From an uncultured Eubacteriales bacterium (GTDB taxonomy: Bacteria; Bacillota; Clostridia; Oscillospirales; CAG-382): 64,000 nt of DNA. Made by a program: the position numbers and the translations under genes. The stretch spans positions 1 to 64,000 of the forward strand of contig CAKSOW010000004.1 of assembly GCA_934479825.1 (NCBI GenBank). Direction: 5' to 3'. Below are positions 24,118 to 33,636 of this stretch, piece by piece. Positions within the stretch are counted from its first letter, which is position 1. Each line of letters starts with the position of its first letter. The notes beneath the pieces were generated by a model, which saw only the letters and a list, made by a program, of their open reading frames with translations, had not been told where the DNA came from and ran no database searches.

Positions 24118-25845
24118 ATGGAAAAAAGAACAATGGTTTACGACGTGCGTACCGTATCGACGATTCGGGAGCTTATTGAAACAAGTGCGGATGATCACGC
24201 GAAACGCACGGCGTTTGTATTGAAAAAGCAAAAACAACGCACGGAAGTGACCTATGAAAAATTGCTTGCCGATATCAAGGCGCTCAGCGTTCACTTAAAC
24301 GCTTTGGGCTTGGAGGGAAAAAAGGTCGCCGTCATCGGAAAGAATTCCTATGAATGGGCGCTTACCTATCTTGCCGTAACAAGCGGCGTCGGCGTGATCG
24401 TTCCGGTCGATAAAGATTTAAAAAAGCCGGAGATTGAGAATATTCTCTCGTTATCCGGTTCGGCGGCTGTCGTCTATTCGGCAGAACTGGAAAAAACGAT
24501 AAGCGAAATAGCACTTCCGCTTCAAAAAATCACTATGAGCGACTTTGAAACACGGCTTGCCGACGGACGCGAAAAGCGCGAAAACGGCGACCGTTCGTAT
24601 GAAAAGCATACCATTGACCCGTTTGCCTTAGGCGTTCTTTTGTATACCTCCGGCACGACCGGCGTGGCCAAAGGGGTCATGCTCAGCCAGTACAACATCT
24701 GTTCCGATATTGTCGCAGTAGCAAAACAGGTGCTTATCACGCCGGAGGACCGGACGCTTTCGGTTCTGCCGCTTCATCATACCTATGAATGCATGGCCGG
24801 TTTTCTGTCGATTTTATATGCCGGCGGCAGTATTGCCTATATGACGGGGTTAGCGCACCTGCTTGCGGATTTCCGCGAATATCAGCCGACGGTATTTATC
24901 GCCGTGCCGTTACTTTTAAAGACCATCCATACCAGTCTTATGAAAAAAATGAAAGCCGTGCGCGGCGGCCGCACATTCCTTGCAGTCGGAAAAGCGATTG
25001 CGACGGTTTCCGGTCCGTTTTCCGACAAAGTGGCCGGAACGCTGTTCCACAGCGTACATGCGGCGTTCGGCGGCCGGCTCCGCGCCATTTTATGCGGTGC
25101 GGCGGCGCTTGACGCGGATATCTATCGGGATTACGAAAAGCTCGGCTTTCGCATTCTGTGCGGCTACGGATTGACTGAGACCTCGCCGGTCTGCCTTATG
25201 CATAACGACTTCGTTCGGACGCCCGGCACGGTCGGGCTTCCGATCAGCGGCTTACGCGCCAAAATCATCGAGCCGAACGACGAGGGAATCGGGGAGCTTG
25301 CCGTCAAAGGGGCAAACGTTATGCTTGGGTACTATCATAACCCCGAAGCGACAGCCGAAGTCATCGACGCCGACGGCTATTTTCATACCGGCGACCTTGC
25401 CAAGCGCGACCCGGTCACCGGCGAATATACCATTACCGGACGCATCAAAAATATGATCGTCATTGGCAACGGAAAGAAAGTTTTTCCGGAGGAGATCGAA
25501 TATTTGCTCGAAAAATGCCCGGCTGTGTCGGAATGCATGGCCTATGGTTCGGCATCGGACAAAAAAGACGATGAAACGGTGGTTACGGTCAAAATTTACC
25601 CCAACTTTGAATATCTGAAAGAACAGGGAATCATCGGGACCTTTGACCCCGAAAAAGCGTCGGAAACAGAGAATGCGGACGCAGTTTCGGCCTTGGAAAC
25701 CTATTTCAAGGAAAGAATCAAGGAAGATGTAAACACCTGTTTGCCGGCTTATAAGGCGGTGCGCAAAATACGGCTGCGTTACAGGGAATTCGATAAGACC
25801 AGCACAAGAAAAATCCGCCGGAACTCGGCGGATAATCTGGACTGA
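24118..25845 (+). CDS. long-chain acyl-CoA synthetase / AMP-binding enzyme
   Basis: A 575-residue ANL-superfamily enzyme, probably activating a fatty acid to acyl-CoA through an acyl-adenylate. Motifs in order: YTSGTTGVAKGVMLSQYNI (phosphate loop), LPLHHTYE, the GYGLTETSPV core, GYFHTGDLAKRD, GRIKNMIVIGNGKKVFPEEIE, and a C-terminal region ending TSTRKIRR with a candidate catalytic Lys. The ATG at 24118 has a GAAAGGA site; the upstream in-frame start at 24043 would cover the palindrome. It is monocistronic and convergent with the AraC gene 13 bp away. Confidence 0.8.
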   Translation: MEKRTMVYDVRTVSTIRELIETSADDHAKRTAFVLKKQKQRTEVTYEKLLADIKALSVHLNALGLEGKKVAVIGKNSYEWALTYLAVTSGVGVIVPVDKDLKKPEIENILSLSGSAAVVYSAELEKTISEIALPLQKITMSDFETRLADGREKRENGDRSYEKHTIDPFALGVLLYTSGTTGVAKGVMLSQYNICSDIVAVAKQVLITPEDRTLSVLPLHHTYECMAGFLSILYAGGSIAYMTGLAHLLADFREYQPTVFIAVPLLLKTIHTSLMKKMKAVRGGRTFLAVGKAIATVSGPFSDKVAGTLFHSVHAAFGGRLRAILCGAAALDADIYRDYEKLGFRILCGYGLTETSPVCLMHNDFVRTPGTVGLPISGLRAKIIEPNDEGIGELAVKGANVMLGYYHNPEATAEVIDADGYFHTGDLAKRDPVTGEYTITGRIKNMIVIGNGKKVFPEEIEYLLEKCPAVSECMAYGSASDKKDDETVVTVKIYPNFEYLKEQGIIGTFDPEKASETENADAVSALETYFKERIKEDVNTCLPAYKAVRKIRLRYREFDKTSTRKIRRNSADNLD

Positions 25846-25857
25846 AAGGTGATTGGA

Positions 25858-26703
25858 TCATTGAGCCGCATTTCCGGCGCGGTGCCGCGCCTTAGCGTCG
25901 GCAAGCGTTGCGGCAGGGTTGGTTCCATAATACTTGCGATAGCGGCGGTTGAAGTACGACAAGCTTGAAAAGCGGTATTTGGCCGCAATCTCACCGACCG
26001 ACAGCGTGCCGAGCGTCAGATCCTCGTGCGCTTTCCGACAGCGGATCCTATCCGAGTAGTCTAACACCGACTCGCCGCAGATTTCCGAAAAGCACCGGCA
26101 AAGATACGAGAGACTGACATTCACGTATGACGCGATATCGCGCGTACTGATACCGTTCTGGCAATTGGCATAGATGTATGCCAGCGCCTCGCGCACCACT
26201 TTCTGTTTCCCGAAATTCCGCGCCGGGTTAAGCGCCGAATCGGCTTGATTTTCGCTTTTTTTACCGTAATGCCGGTACAACCGGATCACAAGCTCGGTTG
26301 TCAATGCGCCGAGCGCCGTTTCGTGGAATGCGCTTTGGTGGACATATTCCTCTTGAATAGCGTCGCAGATCCGGGCCAACGTTTCATCACAGCCGACAAA
26401 CGTCTCAAACCGAAATAACGGCGGCAAGCCTATGCGGTCGAAATACTGTGGGGAATCAAAGACAAACCCTTGCAAAAGGCCGTCGCTTTCGGTATGGGCA
26501 AACACCTCGTCATATGGCTGTATGACCACGATATCCCCGGCGGTAACGCGTTTTTCGGCGCCGTTTATACGCATAAGCTGTGTTCCCGACAAAATGCGCT
26601 GTAAATGAATATAACCGCCGTTTTGGAACCGATTTGTCTGATTGTTCCAAAAAGGAAAATAGGTCGTGGATTTTCCGGGTTTTCCCGTATTTGGTTCGGC
26701 CAT
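25858..26703 (-). CDS. AraC-family transcriptional regulator
   Basis: A 281-residue regulator with an N-terminal cupin-like sensing domain (GDIVVIQPYDEVFAH) and a C-terminal pair of helix-turn-helix motifs at about 175-275. These include ISTRDIASYVNVSLSYLCRC and the AraC signature SVGEIAAKYRFSSLSYFNRR with KYYGTNPA. AAAGGGGTG before the ATG at 26703 favours this start over the ATG 21 nt upstream. Sugar-responsive control is common in the family; the target is not evident. Confidence 0.8.
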   Translation of the reverse strand: MAEPNTGKPGKSTTYFPFWNNQTNRFQNGGYIHLQRILSGTQLMRINGAEKRVTAGDIVVIQPYDEVFAHTESDGLLQGFVFDSPQYFDRIGLPPLFRFETFVGCDETLARICDAIQEEYVHQSAFHETALGALTTELVIRLYRHYGKKSENQADSALNPARNFGKQKVVREALAYIYANCQNGISTRDIASYVNVSLSYLCRCFSEICGESVLDYSDRIRCRKAHEDLTLGTLSVGEIAAKYRFSSLSYFNRRYRKYYGTNPAATLADAKARHRAGNAAQ

Positions 26704-26865
26704 GCAATTCACCCCTTTACGCATTCTTCTTTCATTATATCCGTTTTAGTTTTGTCTGTCAAGTTGATATCCGGTAATTCATTTCTTGAAAAAGGAAAGG
26801 GCTGTTCGCCCTTAGCCCTCTCCCACTTTTCTTAAAAAAGAAACGGCAAAAGAATTTCGATTTTG

Positions 26866-26910
26866 ACGCGAGGCGGCTCAGAACACTCTGAGCCGCCTCG
26901 CGTTTGTTTT
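26866..26910. terminator. 17-bp perfect stem terminator
   Basis: ACGCGAGGCGGCTCAGA (26866-26882) pairs perfectly with 26887-26903 around ACAC and is followed by TTGTTTTTA. No rightward gene precedes it closely, so it may belong to the hairpin array that follows. Confidence 0.55.
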
Positions 26911-26919
26911 TATAATAAT

Positions 26920-27178
26920 CAGGCAGTTGCAGAGATATTCTGCAACCGCCTGAACGTGTCGCAAAACTGCGTTTTACGACACGGAACCAGATTCGTACGC
27001 TCGCGCCTCATGCCCAAAAGCTCCGCTTTTCGACACTCGCAAATCTATCGGTGAAAAATCCGTGGCACATGTCCCCGGATTTTTCGGATTTTTATTAAAA
27101 TCGGGCTTCGCCCGAAAAGTCTTATAGACTTTTGCAACAATCTGAGGCGGTTACAGAGATATTCTGCAACCGCCTGAT
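26920..27178. repeat. hairpin array bounded by two near-identical hairpins
   Basis: Hairpin A (26920-26952) and hairpin B (27145-27175) share GAGATATTCTGCAACCGCCT, so the same structure is duplicated at both ends. Between them are 26955-26983 (GTGTCGCAAAAC stem, one mismatch), 27016-27030 (AAAAGC/GCTTTT), 27054-27061/27077-27084 (AAAAATCC), 27101-27115 (TCGGGC/GCCCGA) and 27115-27133 (AAAAGTC/GACTTTT). There is no coding frame with a ribosome site. The style matches the array at 867-1008 although the words differ. Confidence 0.55.
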
Positions 27179-27183
27179 TTATA

Positions 27184-30100
27184 TTATTTTTGCTTTTGTA
27201 CAGTTTCGTATTCCGCCGCACGACAGAGCGGTGTCATGGTTTCACGGTTCGACCAAAGCATAGCGCAAATACGGCTTGCCTCTTGTCGGTTCAAATCCAT
27301 TTCGTCAAGCGTTATCGCGGTGTTTCCGGAAATATCTTTCATCTTTACATCAATCAGTCTTCCGTCTCCGCCGTAACTTGCCGCAATTAAAACACAAGAC
27401 CGTTCGACCTGTTCCGCTGTAAGGATATCGCCGTCAAAGAATAGGAAAGCTGACGGTTTTTCAGAGGTAAAGCTGTCTTTTCCGTTTCTATACACCACAT
27501 CGCCCCTAAAATTCGGAAAGTCGTCCTCGCCAATCGTCTGCCGCCAGATATAGGTGTTGTCATACAGACCGCCGTTCAAAAGATAGGCCGCACGACCCGT
27601 TTTCCATTCCGAAACGGATTCGGCATGATGATTGGAAGCGCCCGAACCGCCAAACGGCGTCGCGCCCACGCTGTAAAAGCAGTTTTTAATGCTGTCACTG
27701 CAAGCTCTGACCGTGCCTATCAGTGCCGCTCTGTTTGTTTGGCCTGCCGAAAACGAGTTTTCAAGACCTCCGAAATTCGCATTGTTGATGTATCCGAGAA
27801 CGCCGCCGACATGGCCGTCAGCCTGCCCCGTAACACGGCCGGTAAAGCCGCAGTAAGAAAGGGTAACAAGGTCGTTTGCATAGCCCATAACGCCGCCTAA
27901 GCAGTCGCTTACATGCGGCAGGTCGATTGTACCGCTGTATAAGCATTTTGACACCGTCAGCGCCCCCGATAAGCCTTCGGAACTGCCGACAACGCCGCCT
28001 ACGTGCTTGGCCGCACTGTCGCCCGAGATATTCACGCAAGACACAATATCCGATATCACCGCGCCGCCCTTTGCATTTCCGACTGCGCCGCCGATATGCG
28101 TATATGAGCCGGCTATGGTAATCGTACCCGAAATCTTAAAACTCTTAACCGTTCCGCCGCGCACCACGCCGAACAACCCCTGCTTGTTGTCCGAAACAGC
28201 CAAAGTATAGTTTGAAATTGTTTTTCCTTTTCCGTCAAACACGCCTTTGAACGGATTTTGGACAGTACCTATCATAACCTCTCTGCCGCTTAAATCGATG
28301 TCGTTTGCCAAAACAGCGTTCAGTACATTTCCGGTATTCGTCTGATTCGCAAACCACTGCAACTGCTCAATTGTTGAAATTTCAACAAAGCCGTCGTTGT
28401 CCGAATCGGTCGCCTTTGCCTCATATCCGCAGGCACATGTGCCGATATCGCCTAAATCGTGAGTATGCGAAAACACGTTGACAGTCTGCGAAATTTTATT
28501 AGTGTACATATTCACGATCTTACCGTCCGAGCCTTGCAAGGCATAGCCATCAGCCAACAGATCGGAAACCAAGCCGTCCGAAACCGTAATATTTTCAAAG
28601 ATTCCGCCGTTGATGCGCGCATTTTTTCCGCTTGCGGCAAGATTCTTAACCGTTCCGCCCGACACATTTAATTGTGCAGAATCCGAAAGATTTATTTTCT
28701 CTGCCGTACCGTACTTGATTTCAAGCTGTGCCGTGCCGTCAAGCGAAATGTCGCCGACCGTCGCGGCGCTTTCAAGTCCAAGCGTCACCCTGCCGCCGCT
28801 TAATGCAAAACCGCTTTTATCCGCATAATACAGTTTTAGCAGTTTTCCCTCATTTTCTTCTTTCTGCGCCTCAGCCAAAGCGTCCGAAAACTCAATAAAA
28901 TACTTGTCGTCTTTATCATCCGCAAGCACAGCGGCATTGATAACCGCGCGTCCGTCTCTCATCGGAACATCCATATATCCGTCATTGCCCTTGATATAAC
29001 ATTGGTATGTATAGACACCCGGCTCGGTCGCAGTCGGAACTTCCTCCGACCATTCTTCGTTTTCATTAAACCGATACATCATAGTACCGCCGAGCACCTG
29101 CGGAGTTGAATGCACCAGCTGCTGAGGAGCGCCCGTGTATGTATAAAGCGAATAGATGTTCCATCCTATGCCTACATTGCCGTCCGCGTCAACCGCATCT
29201 TCCGGCACTACGCACGTAGGTCTTGACACGCCTATACGAATTTCAAACGGCTCGGTCTTTGTAATATATTTTTCGACAAGCAGAGTACTGGTCCCCCAGT
29301 CGAGTTTAACCTCCTTTTTGTCGAGGTATGCAGACAAAACCGCATACGCCTGATACACGCCCGCCCCCGGAGCTGATGTTTTAGAAATTCTGCCGTCGAC
29401 AGTAGTATCTTTAACGGGATAAGATTCATTGGTGCCCTTGTCAAACTCCGTAAAGGAGCCCCATGTTTCGGAAACACATTCTGTTTCTTTGCCGTTTTCA
29501 TCTGTCAGAATAATATTTCCAATAATAAACGACGACCCTTCATAATAGGGCGTTTCGTGAAAATGGATCGGGATTTTAATATCCTGTTTGGTTTTCGCTT
29601 CCACATCGGCAACTGGATCCGTCTTAAACGAAACAGCATGCACAACGGCATTTTCCATGCTTTCTACCGCTGAAAGCTCATACCAATACTTTCCTTCGTC
29701 ATTTCTATCCTCTTTTTGAATACAAAACGTATCCTCTATCAGATGATCGCAAATGGTTTTGCCGTCGGTGGTCGAAAGAACTCCATATGTTCCGCCGCCG
29801 ACTCTGCCGCCTTCGCCGATCTTACCGACAGGGATGTTTCCTTTGCCGAAAACGCCTGCACCGTTTTGCAGGATAAGTTCGCTGCACGTAACGTCATAGC
29901 CGTTCAAATCCAAAGTGAAATCGCCGTCGAGCGTTATATCTCCTTCGACGGAAACCGCCTTAAACAGCAATACTCTGCACCCTGCGTTTTCAGGGAGCAC
30001 CGCTGCCTGAATCGCCTCGTCAAACGTGCCAAAATATGCGTCAATTTTGTTTTCGCAAATCAGCTTTGCCGCATACGCCCCAACCGTTAAAACCGACTCA

Positions 30101-31371
30101 TTGGAAACAACCCGTTTTTCGCCCTCGCCGAACGCCAGCTTGAACGGATAAACGCCCCTGTTTGTGGTTCCATCCGATGTAAAGGTTAATGTTTCATCCG
30201 CAAATGCGGCGGATATGCCGCCCGGCGTATCTCCCGTCCATTCGATCTGCGGCTCTTCCTCGGCTTTGATATTTTTTGTAACAAGTGCAAGCGAAGCCGT
30301 GCTGTCCGCATCCCCCGAAAGCTCTGCGCCTGAATCGGCAATGGCAACCTTTCGCTCATTGTTACGCCACACAACAACCGTTTTAGCCGGAGCACCGCCG
30401 GTTGTATATTCATAGAAATCTGCTACATTTGTACTGCTGTCATCGTCAGACAGTCTAATAGAGGTGCAACCTCTTGAAAGCTCGCCGGTAACGCTGTCCT
30501 CGTCCGCATAAAGCTCCGGTGAACCATATGCAAAAACTTCCCCATCAATGGTTTCATACCCAATGCCGCTCTTTTCACCGACAGCATACAAAACTCCCTC
30601 ACTGTATCGCGGAAAGGAGCACTTGCCGGACGCTCCATAGTCCTTTCCGCTTGCTGTCACTCTGCCGCCTGCAATGACTAAACCACTGTTATTATCACCC
30701 CAGCCCGTAAACGCGCCGAAGCTTAGATTGTAGTATTTTCTGCCCGAAGTTGTGCCGCCCTTTGCGATCAGATGCCCACCGTTTATCTGAATTGTATCAG
30801 CTCTATTACAATATACGCCGTATGAAGACGAGCAGTTTGCAAAGTCGAACAGATCCGCTTTGCTGTCGCACTTCATTGTTCCGCCTATACCTTCAAGCGT
30901 CCCACTGTTTAATGTGAATGAACCTTCAATCGCTGAGCTGTACGCATTCCAAGATACGGGAAAAAACTTTTCGGTATCTTCCGGTTCAAGAGTCGGGCCG
31001 TAAACGGTCAGCTTTCCATCACCGCCTATTACAGCATCATTAAATCCCATTGTATTTATAACCTTAGCAGAGGCTGTAATCACGCTTGTTCCGTTTAAAA
31101 TAATGTTGCAGGCAGGCCTTATCGAAAAAGCGATTCCATAATTTCCGTCCAGCTTTGCGACATCATAATGAAAACCGTTAAAGGTAAGTGTTCCTGCCTC
31201 TTTATCCCACACAAGCGTGCCGCCCGTCTGGTCCTCCCAAACCGTGCTCAGTGTGTCCTCGTCAATAGCAATTCTCTCACCGGTCAGTTTCACTACATTG
31301 TCCGCCGCAAAAACTGGTACAGCAGATAGAGCCATAACGATACTCAATACAAGACAAATAACTTTTCTCAT
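27184..31371 (-). CDS. large secreted GLUG-repeat surface protein
   Basis: A 1395-residue exported protein. A signal peptide covers residues 1-22 (MRKVICLVLSIVMALSAVPVFA). The first half has beta-helix-like repeats (FNDAVIGGDGKLTVYG, TIQINGGHLIAKGG) like adhesins or pectate-lyase-type folds. The second half has a calcium-like SDNDGFVEIS motif and four GLUG-type repeats (GGAVGNAKG, GGVVGSSEG, GGVMGYAND, GGVLGYINN). No LPXTG, SLH or choline-binding anchor is visible, so it may be released or held non-covalently. An AAGGAGA site precedes the ATG. A surface adhesin or polysaccharide-binding role is likely but unproven. Confidence 0.7.
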   Translation of the reverse strand: MRKVICLVLSIVMALSAVPVFAADNVVKLTGERIAIDEDTLSTVWEDQTGGTLVWDKEAGTLTFNGFHYDVAKLDGNYGIAFSIRPACNIILNGTSVITASAKVINTMGFNDAVIGGDGKLTVYGPTLEPEDTEKFFPVSWNAYSSAIEGSFTLNSGTLEGIGGTMKCDSKADLFDFANCSSSYGVYCNRADTIQINGGHLIAKGGTTSGRKYYNLSFGAFTGWGDNNSGLVIAGGRVTASGKDYGASGKCSFPRYSEGVLYAVGEKSGIGYETIDGEVFAYGSPELYADEDSVTGELSRGCTSIRLSDDDSSTNVADFYEYTTGGAPAKTVVVWRNNERKVAIADSGAELSGDADSTASLALVTKNIKAEEEPQIEWTGDTPGGISAAFADETLTFTSDGTTNRGVYPFKLAFGEGEKRVVSNESVLTVGAYAAKLICENKIDAYFGTFDEAIQAAVLPENAGCRVLLFKAVSVEGDITLDGDFTLDLNGYDVTCSELILQNGAGVFGKGNIPVGKIGEGGRVGGGTYGVLSTTDGKTICDHLIEDTFCIQKEDRNDEGKYWYELSAVESMENAVVHAVSFKTDPVADVEAKTKQDIKIPIHFHETPYYEGSSFIIGNIILTDENGKETECVSETWGSFTEFDKGTNESYPVKDTTVDGRISKTSAPGAGVYQAYAVLSAYLDKKEVKLDWGTSTLLVEKYITKTEPFEIRIGVSRPTCVVPEDAVDADGNVGIGWNIYSLYTYTGAPQQLVHSTPQVLGGTMMYRFNENEEWSEEVPTATEPGVYTYQCYIKGNDGYMDVPMRDGRAVINAAVLADDKDDKYFIEFSDALAEAQKEENEGKLLKLYYADKSGFALSGGRVTLGLESAATVGDISLDGTAQLEIKYGTAEKINLSDSAQLNVSGGTVKNLAASGKNARINGGIFENITVSDGLVSDLLADGYALQGSDGKIVNMYTNKISQTVNVFSHTHDLGDIGTCACGYEAKATDSDNDGFVEISTIEQLQWFANQTNTGNVLNAVLANDIDLSGREVMIGTVQNPFKGVFDGKGKTISNYTLAVSDNKQGLFGVVRGGTVKSFKISGTITIAGSYTHIGGAVGNAKGGAVISDIVSCVNISGDSAAKHVGGVVGSSEGLSGALTVSKCLYSGTIDLPHVSDCLGGVMGYANDLVTLSYCGFTGRVTGQADGHVGGVLGYINNANFGGLENSFSAGQTNRAALIGTVRACSDSIKNCFYSVGATPFGGSGASNHHAESVSEWKTGRAAYLLNGGLYDNTYIWRQTIGEDDFPNFRGDVVYRNGKDSFTSEKPSAFLFFDGDILTAEQVERSCVLIAASYGGDGRLIDVKMKDISGNTAITLDEMDLNRQEASRICAMLWSNRETMTPLCRAAEYETVQKQK

Positions 31372-31581
31372 ACATTCTCCTTGAATTATCTATTTACTTA
31401 CGCCGTTTATTCTCGAAACAGCGACCTATATCAATATTATTTTACCACTTCTGTCTTATTTTGTCATCATTCCAAAGTATGAAATAATACGAAATCTCTA
31501 AGTTACAGGACGCTTTTGTCTGCTGTCATCTGCTACTCCGATACTTCATACGTTTGCTTAAACATAGCAAGAGAAAGAAAA

Positions 31582-31616
31582 AGTAACCGGATAGGTCAAT
31601 GACCTATCCGGTTACT
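31582..31616 (-). terminator. terminator of the tRNA-Asn unit
   Basis: AGTAACCGGATAGGTCA pairs with TGACCTATCCGGTTACT across one base. Read leftward it is followed by TTTTTCTTTC. It lies directly after the tRNA 3' end. Confidence 0.75.
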
Positions 31617-31617
31617 G

Positions 31618-31681
31618 TGGCTCCCCCTGTTGGGCTCGAACCAACGACCCTGCGGTTAACAGCCGCATGCTCTACCGACTG
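31618..31681 (-). tRNA. tRNA-Asn(GUU), 5' end missing at element junction
   Basis: The minus strand reads a D-loop (AGTCGGTA), anticodon arm TGCGG-CTGTTAA-CCGCA with anticodon GTT, T arm GTTGG-TTCGAGC-CCAAC, and acceptor strand AGGGGGA-G-CCA with encoded CCA. The first 13 nt expected (acceptor TCCCCCT, TA and D-stem GCTC) are absent. The sequence switches to unrelated AT-rich DNA at 31681, about 50 bp from the serine recombinase gene. The tRNA cannot fold as it stands; the missing part should lie at the other end of the inserted element. Confidence 0.8.
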
Positions 31682-31731
31682 TTAGCAATTAAACCATAAT
31701 CAATATTCCTCAAAAAGACTTGAAGTATGAT

Positions 31732-33327
31732 TTAATTGGTAAAAAATTGTTCGTAACTTATGTTGAATTTAATCTCCAGTTGATAACCTTTGCTTATCTT
31801 GATCTCATCTATGAGATAACATATTATCATTTTCTTTCGCTCAAGCGGAGCGTTTTTAAATTCATATGCCCAGCTGACGAACTGCTGATAATAGTAGTCA
31901 AGTTTCTGCAAAAGGTCTTTTTTCTGATTAAGCTCTATTTCACATAACCTTATTGACTCTTCTGCACTTGCAATCTCTTCCTTCGTGGAATCAATTGAAG
32001 CAGAAAGTATATCAACCGAAAACTTACTTTCACCGGTCAGACTCTTACCTACTTCCATAGACAATTCCTTTAACCGATTTTCTAATTTTTCCTTATTCTG
32101 TATCAACTCTTTGTGGAGACTCTTTCTCTGCTCCAGTTCTTTTTGATATCGCATTTCCAGAGCTTTCTCTTTGGGATGCGATTTTATTTTTTCAAGATAA
32201 CCTTCAACAAGTTCCTGTACATCTTCGTCTATTCTTCTTGCAGAATAAACTGATTGACCGTCACAGTTGTTAAGCTTTCTTGCACGGTGATAACACATAT
32301 AGCGAATTCCGTTTGTCTGCCCTTCGGTTCCGTCTTTTCTTATGTACTTATCCGTGTATCCTGTAGATACCATCCTGCCACCGCAATGTCCACACACAAG
32401 ATTTCCAGAAAGAAGTGTCCTTCCTTTTGTCGTCCTTGCAATATGTATCTTGACGTCATTTTTCTTTGCACGCTGTTCGAGTATCTCCTGAGCCATATCA
32501 AAAACATTTTCATCAATAATAACAAGCTCGTTTATTTTCGGGGATACCGTATCACCCGAAACATAATACCCACAGTATACTCTGTTTTTGAGAATACGAA
32601 TAATGGTAGTACACTGAAATGTGCTTCCGTTATGAGTCCTTGCACCTAATGCGTTAACATACTCAGCCATTCTGTATGAACCGTATCCTTCAAAAACCGT
32701 CTTGTTAAAGATTGTTTTTACAAGTTCAGACTCAACAGGATCAGGTTCCAAGTCTTTTAAGGGCTGTCCTTTTTTATTGAGTCTCCCCTTTTCAACAGTC
32801 CTGTAACCGAATGGCGTTACACCGCCTCTGTAAATTCCTTCGGCAGTCATCTGATCCATAACGGTCTTTACACGCATTGAGGTCTTGAGACTTTCACCGT
32901 TAGCCTGCCAATATCTCATATAATTGATAAGCTTATCGGTGTGACTCTCGATTTTCTGCTGTCCTTCCTTTACGCTCCACACTTCAATCCCTTGATTGAC
33001 AAACCACTCTACCACGAACGGCGTTTCGCTATCTATTCTTCCTATTCGGTCAAACATAAAAACAAGCAAAATATCAAATTCGTGATTCATGGCCGCTTCA
33101 CGCAAATCCTGTACAGCGTCACGGTCGTTAGCCGATACCTTAAAACCGGATACTCCTTTTTCGCAAAATTCCTTGCCGATAACCCATCCGTTTCTCTCGG
33201 CAAATTCATGACATGCCTTTCTCTGCACAGGAATATCGTCTACCGTCTTATCAACCTGTTTTTTAGTTGATACTCTATATAAACAATAAGCTATTTTCAA
33301 TACAAGCGATAAACTTTCACTATTCAA
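31732..33327 (-). CDS. large serine recombinase (integrase of the element)
   Basis: A 531-residue large serine recombinase, full length for the family. The resolvase domain starts near residue 12 with the nucleophile S20 in YRVSTKKQ. FMFDRIGRID follows in the catalytic domain. The recombinase domain (about 170-290) is followed by a zinc ribbon with CGHC near 315 and C...C in CYHRARKLNNC, then a coiled coil (about 390-490). A TTG start with GAGAGG upstream is used. It sits at the element edge beside the broken tRNA, as expected for the integrating enzyme. Such enzymes need a separate directionality factor for excision; none is recognised. Confidence 0.85.
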   Translation of the reverse strand: MNSESLSLVLKIAYCLYRVSTKKQVDKTVDDIPVQRKACHEFAERNGWVIGKEFCEKGVSGFKVSANDRDAVQDLREAAMNHEFDILLVFMFDRIGRIDSETPFVVEWFVNQGIEVWSVKEGQQKIESHTDKLINYMRYWQANGESLKTSMRVKTVMDQMTAEGIYRGGVTPFGYRTVEKGRLNKKGQPLKDLEPDPVESELVKTIFNKTVFEGYGSYRMAEYVNALGARTHNGSTFQCTTIIRILKNRVYCGYYVSGDTVSPKINELVIIDENVFDMAQEILEQRAKKNDVKIHIARTTKGRTLLSGNLVCGHCGGRMVSTGYTDKYIRKDGTEGQTNGIRYMCYHRARKLNNCDGQSVYSARRIDEDVQELVEGYLEKIKSHPKEKALEMRYQKELEQRKSLHKELIQNKEKLENRLKELSMEVGKSLTGESKFSVDILSASIDSTKEEIASAEESIRLCEIELNQKKDLLQKLDYYYQQFVSWAYEFKNAPLERKKMIICYLIDEIKISKGYQLEIKFNISYEQFFTN

Positions 33328-33435
33328 AGCAAACCTCTCAATTCTTACCTCCCCGTAACGCTTTGATGAAATTGCAAGTTCAAATCACTTCATGCACATT
33401 TTATCACAGAGAGATATGGTTGTCAATGATACGGT

Positions 33436-33606
33436 TTAAATATTAACATTTGCCGGCATATGGTTTGTTGCTTCCATTCTGTTTTCGTATATTTCAACAA
33501 GACTGCTCATTACCATATTTTCCGCTTCGTAATTATCTTTTGCTTTAAACCTGATTATAATTACATTTCCACGTTTCCCACTAATTTTTACTTCATTTGT
33601 TTTCAT
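33436..33606 (-). CDS. small hypothetical protein upstream of the recombinase
   Basis: A 56-residue basic-then-mixed protein (KTNEVKISGKRGNVIIIRFK...) with an AAGGTGAG site before the ATG at 33606. It resembles short transposon-encoded proteins found beside recombinases. A role as excisionase or directionality factor is possible from position only. Confidence 0.5.
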   Translation of the reverse strand: MKTNEVKISGKRGNVIIIRFKAKDNYEAENMVMSSLVEIYENRMEATNHMPANVNI

Positions 33607-33636
33607 ACTATTCTCACCTTTTTGTTTTTCCCTCAT

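Noticed and set aside
27625..30415. Plus-strand open frames inside the GLUG protein gene
   Set aside because: They are shadows of the 1395-residue minus-strand gene with no ribosome sites and biased composition.
32254..33270. Plus-strand frames across the serine recombinase
   Set aside because: Shadow frames; the minus strand encodes a full, motif-complete recombinase.
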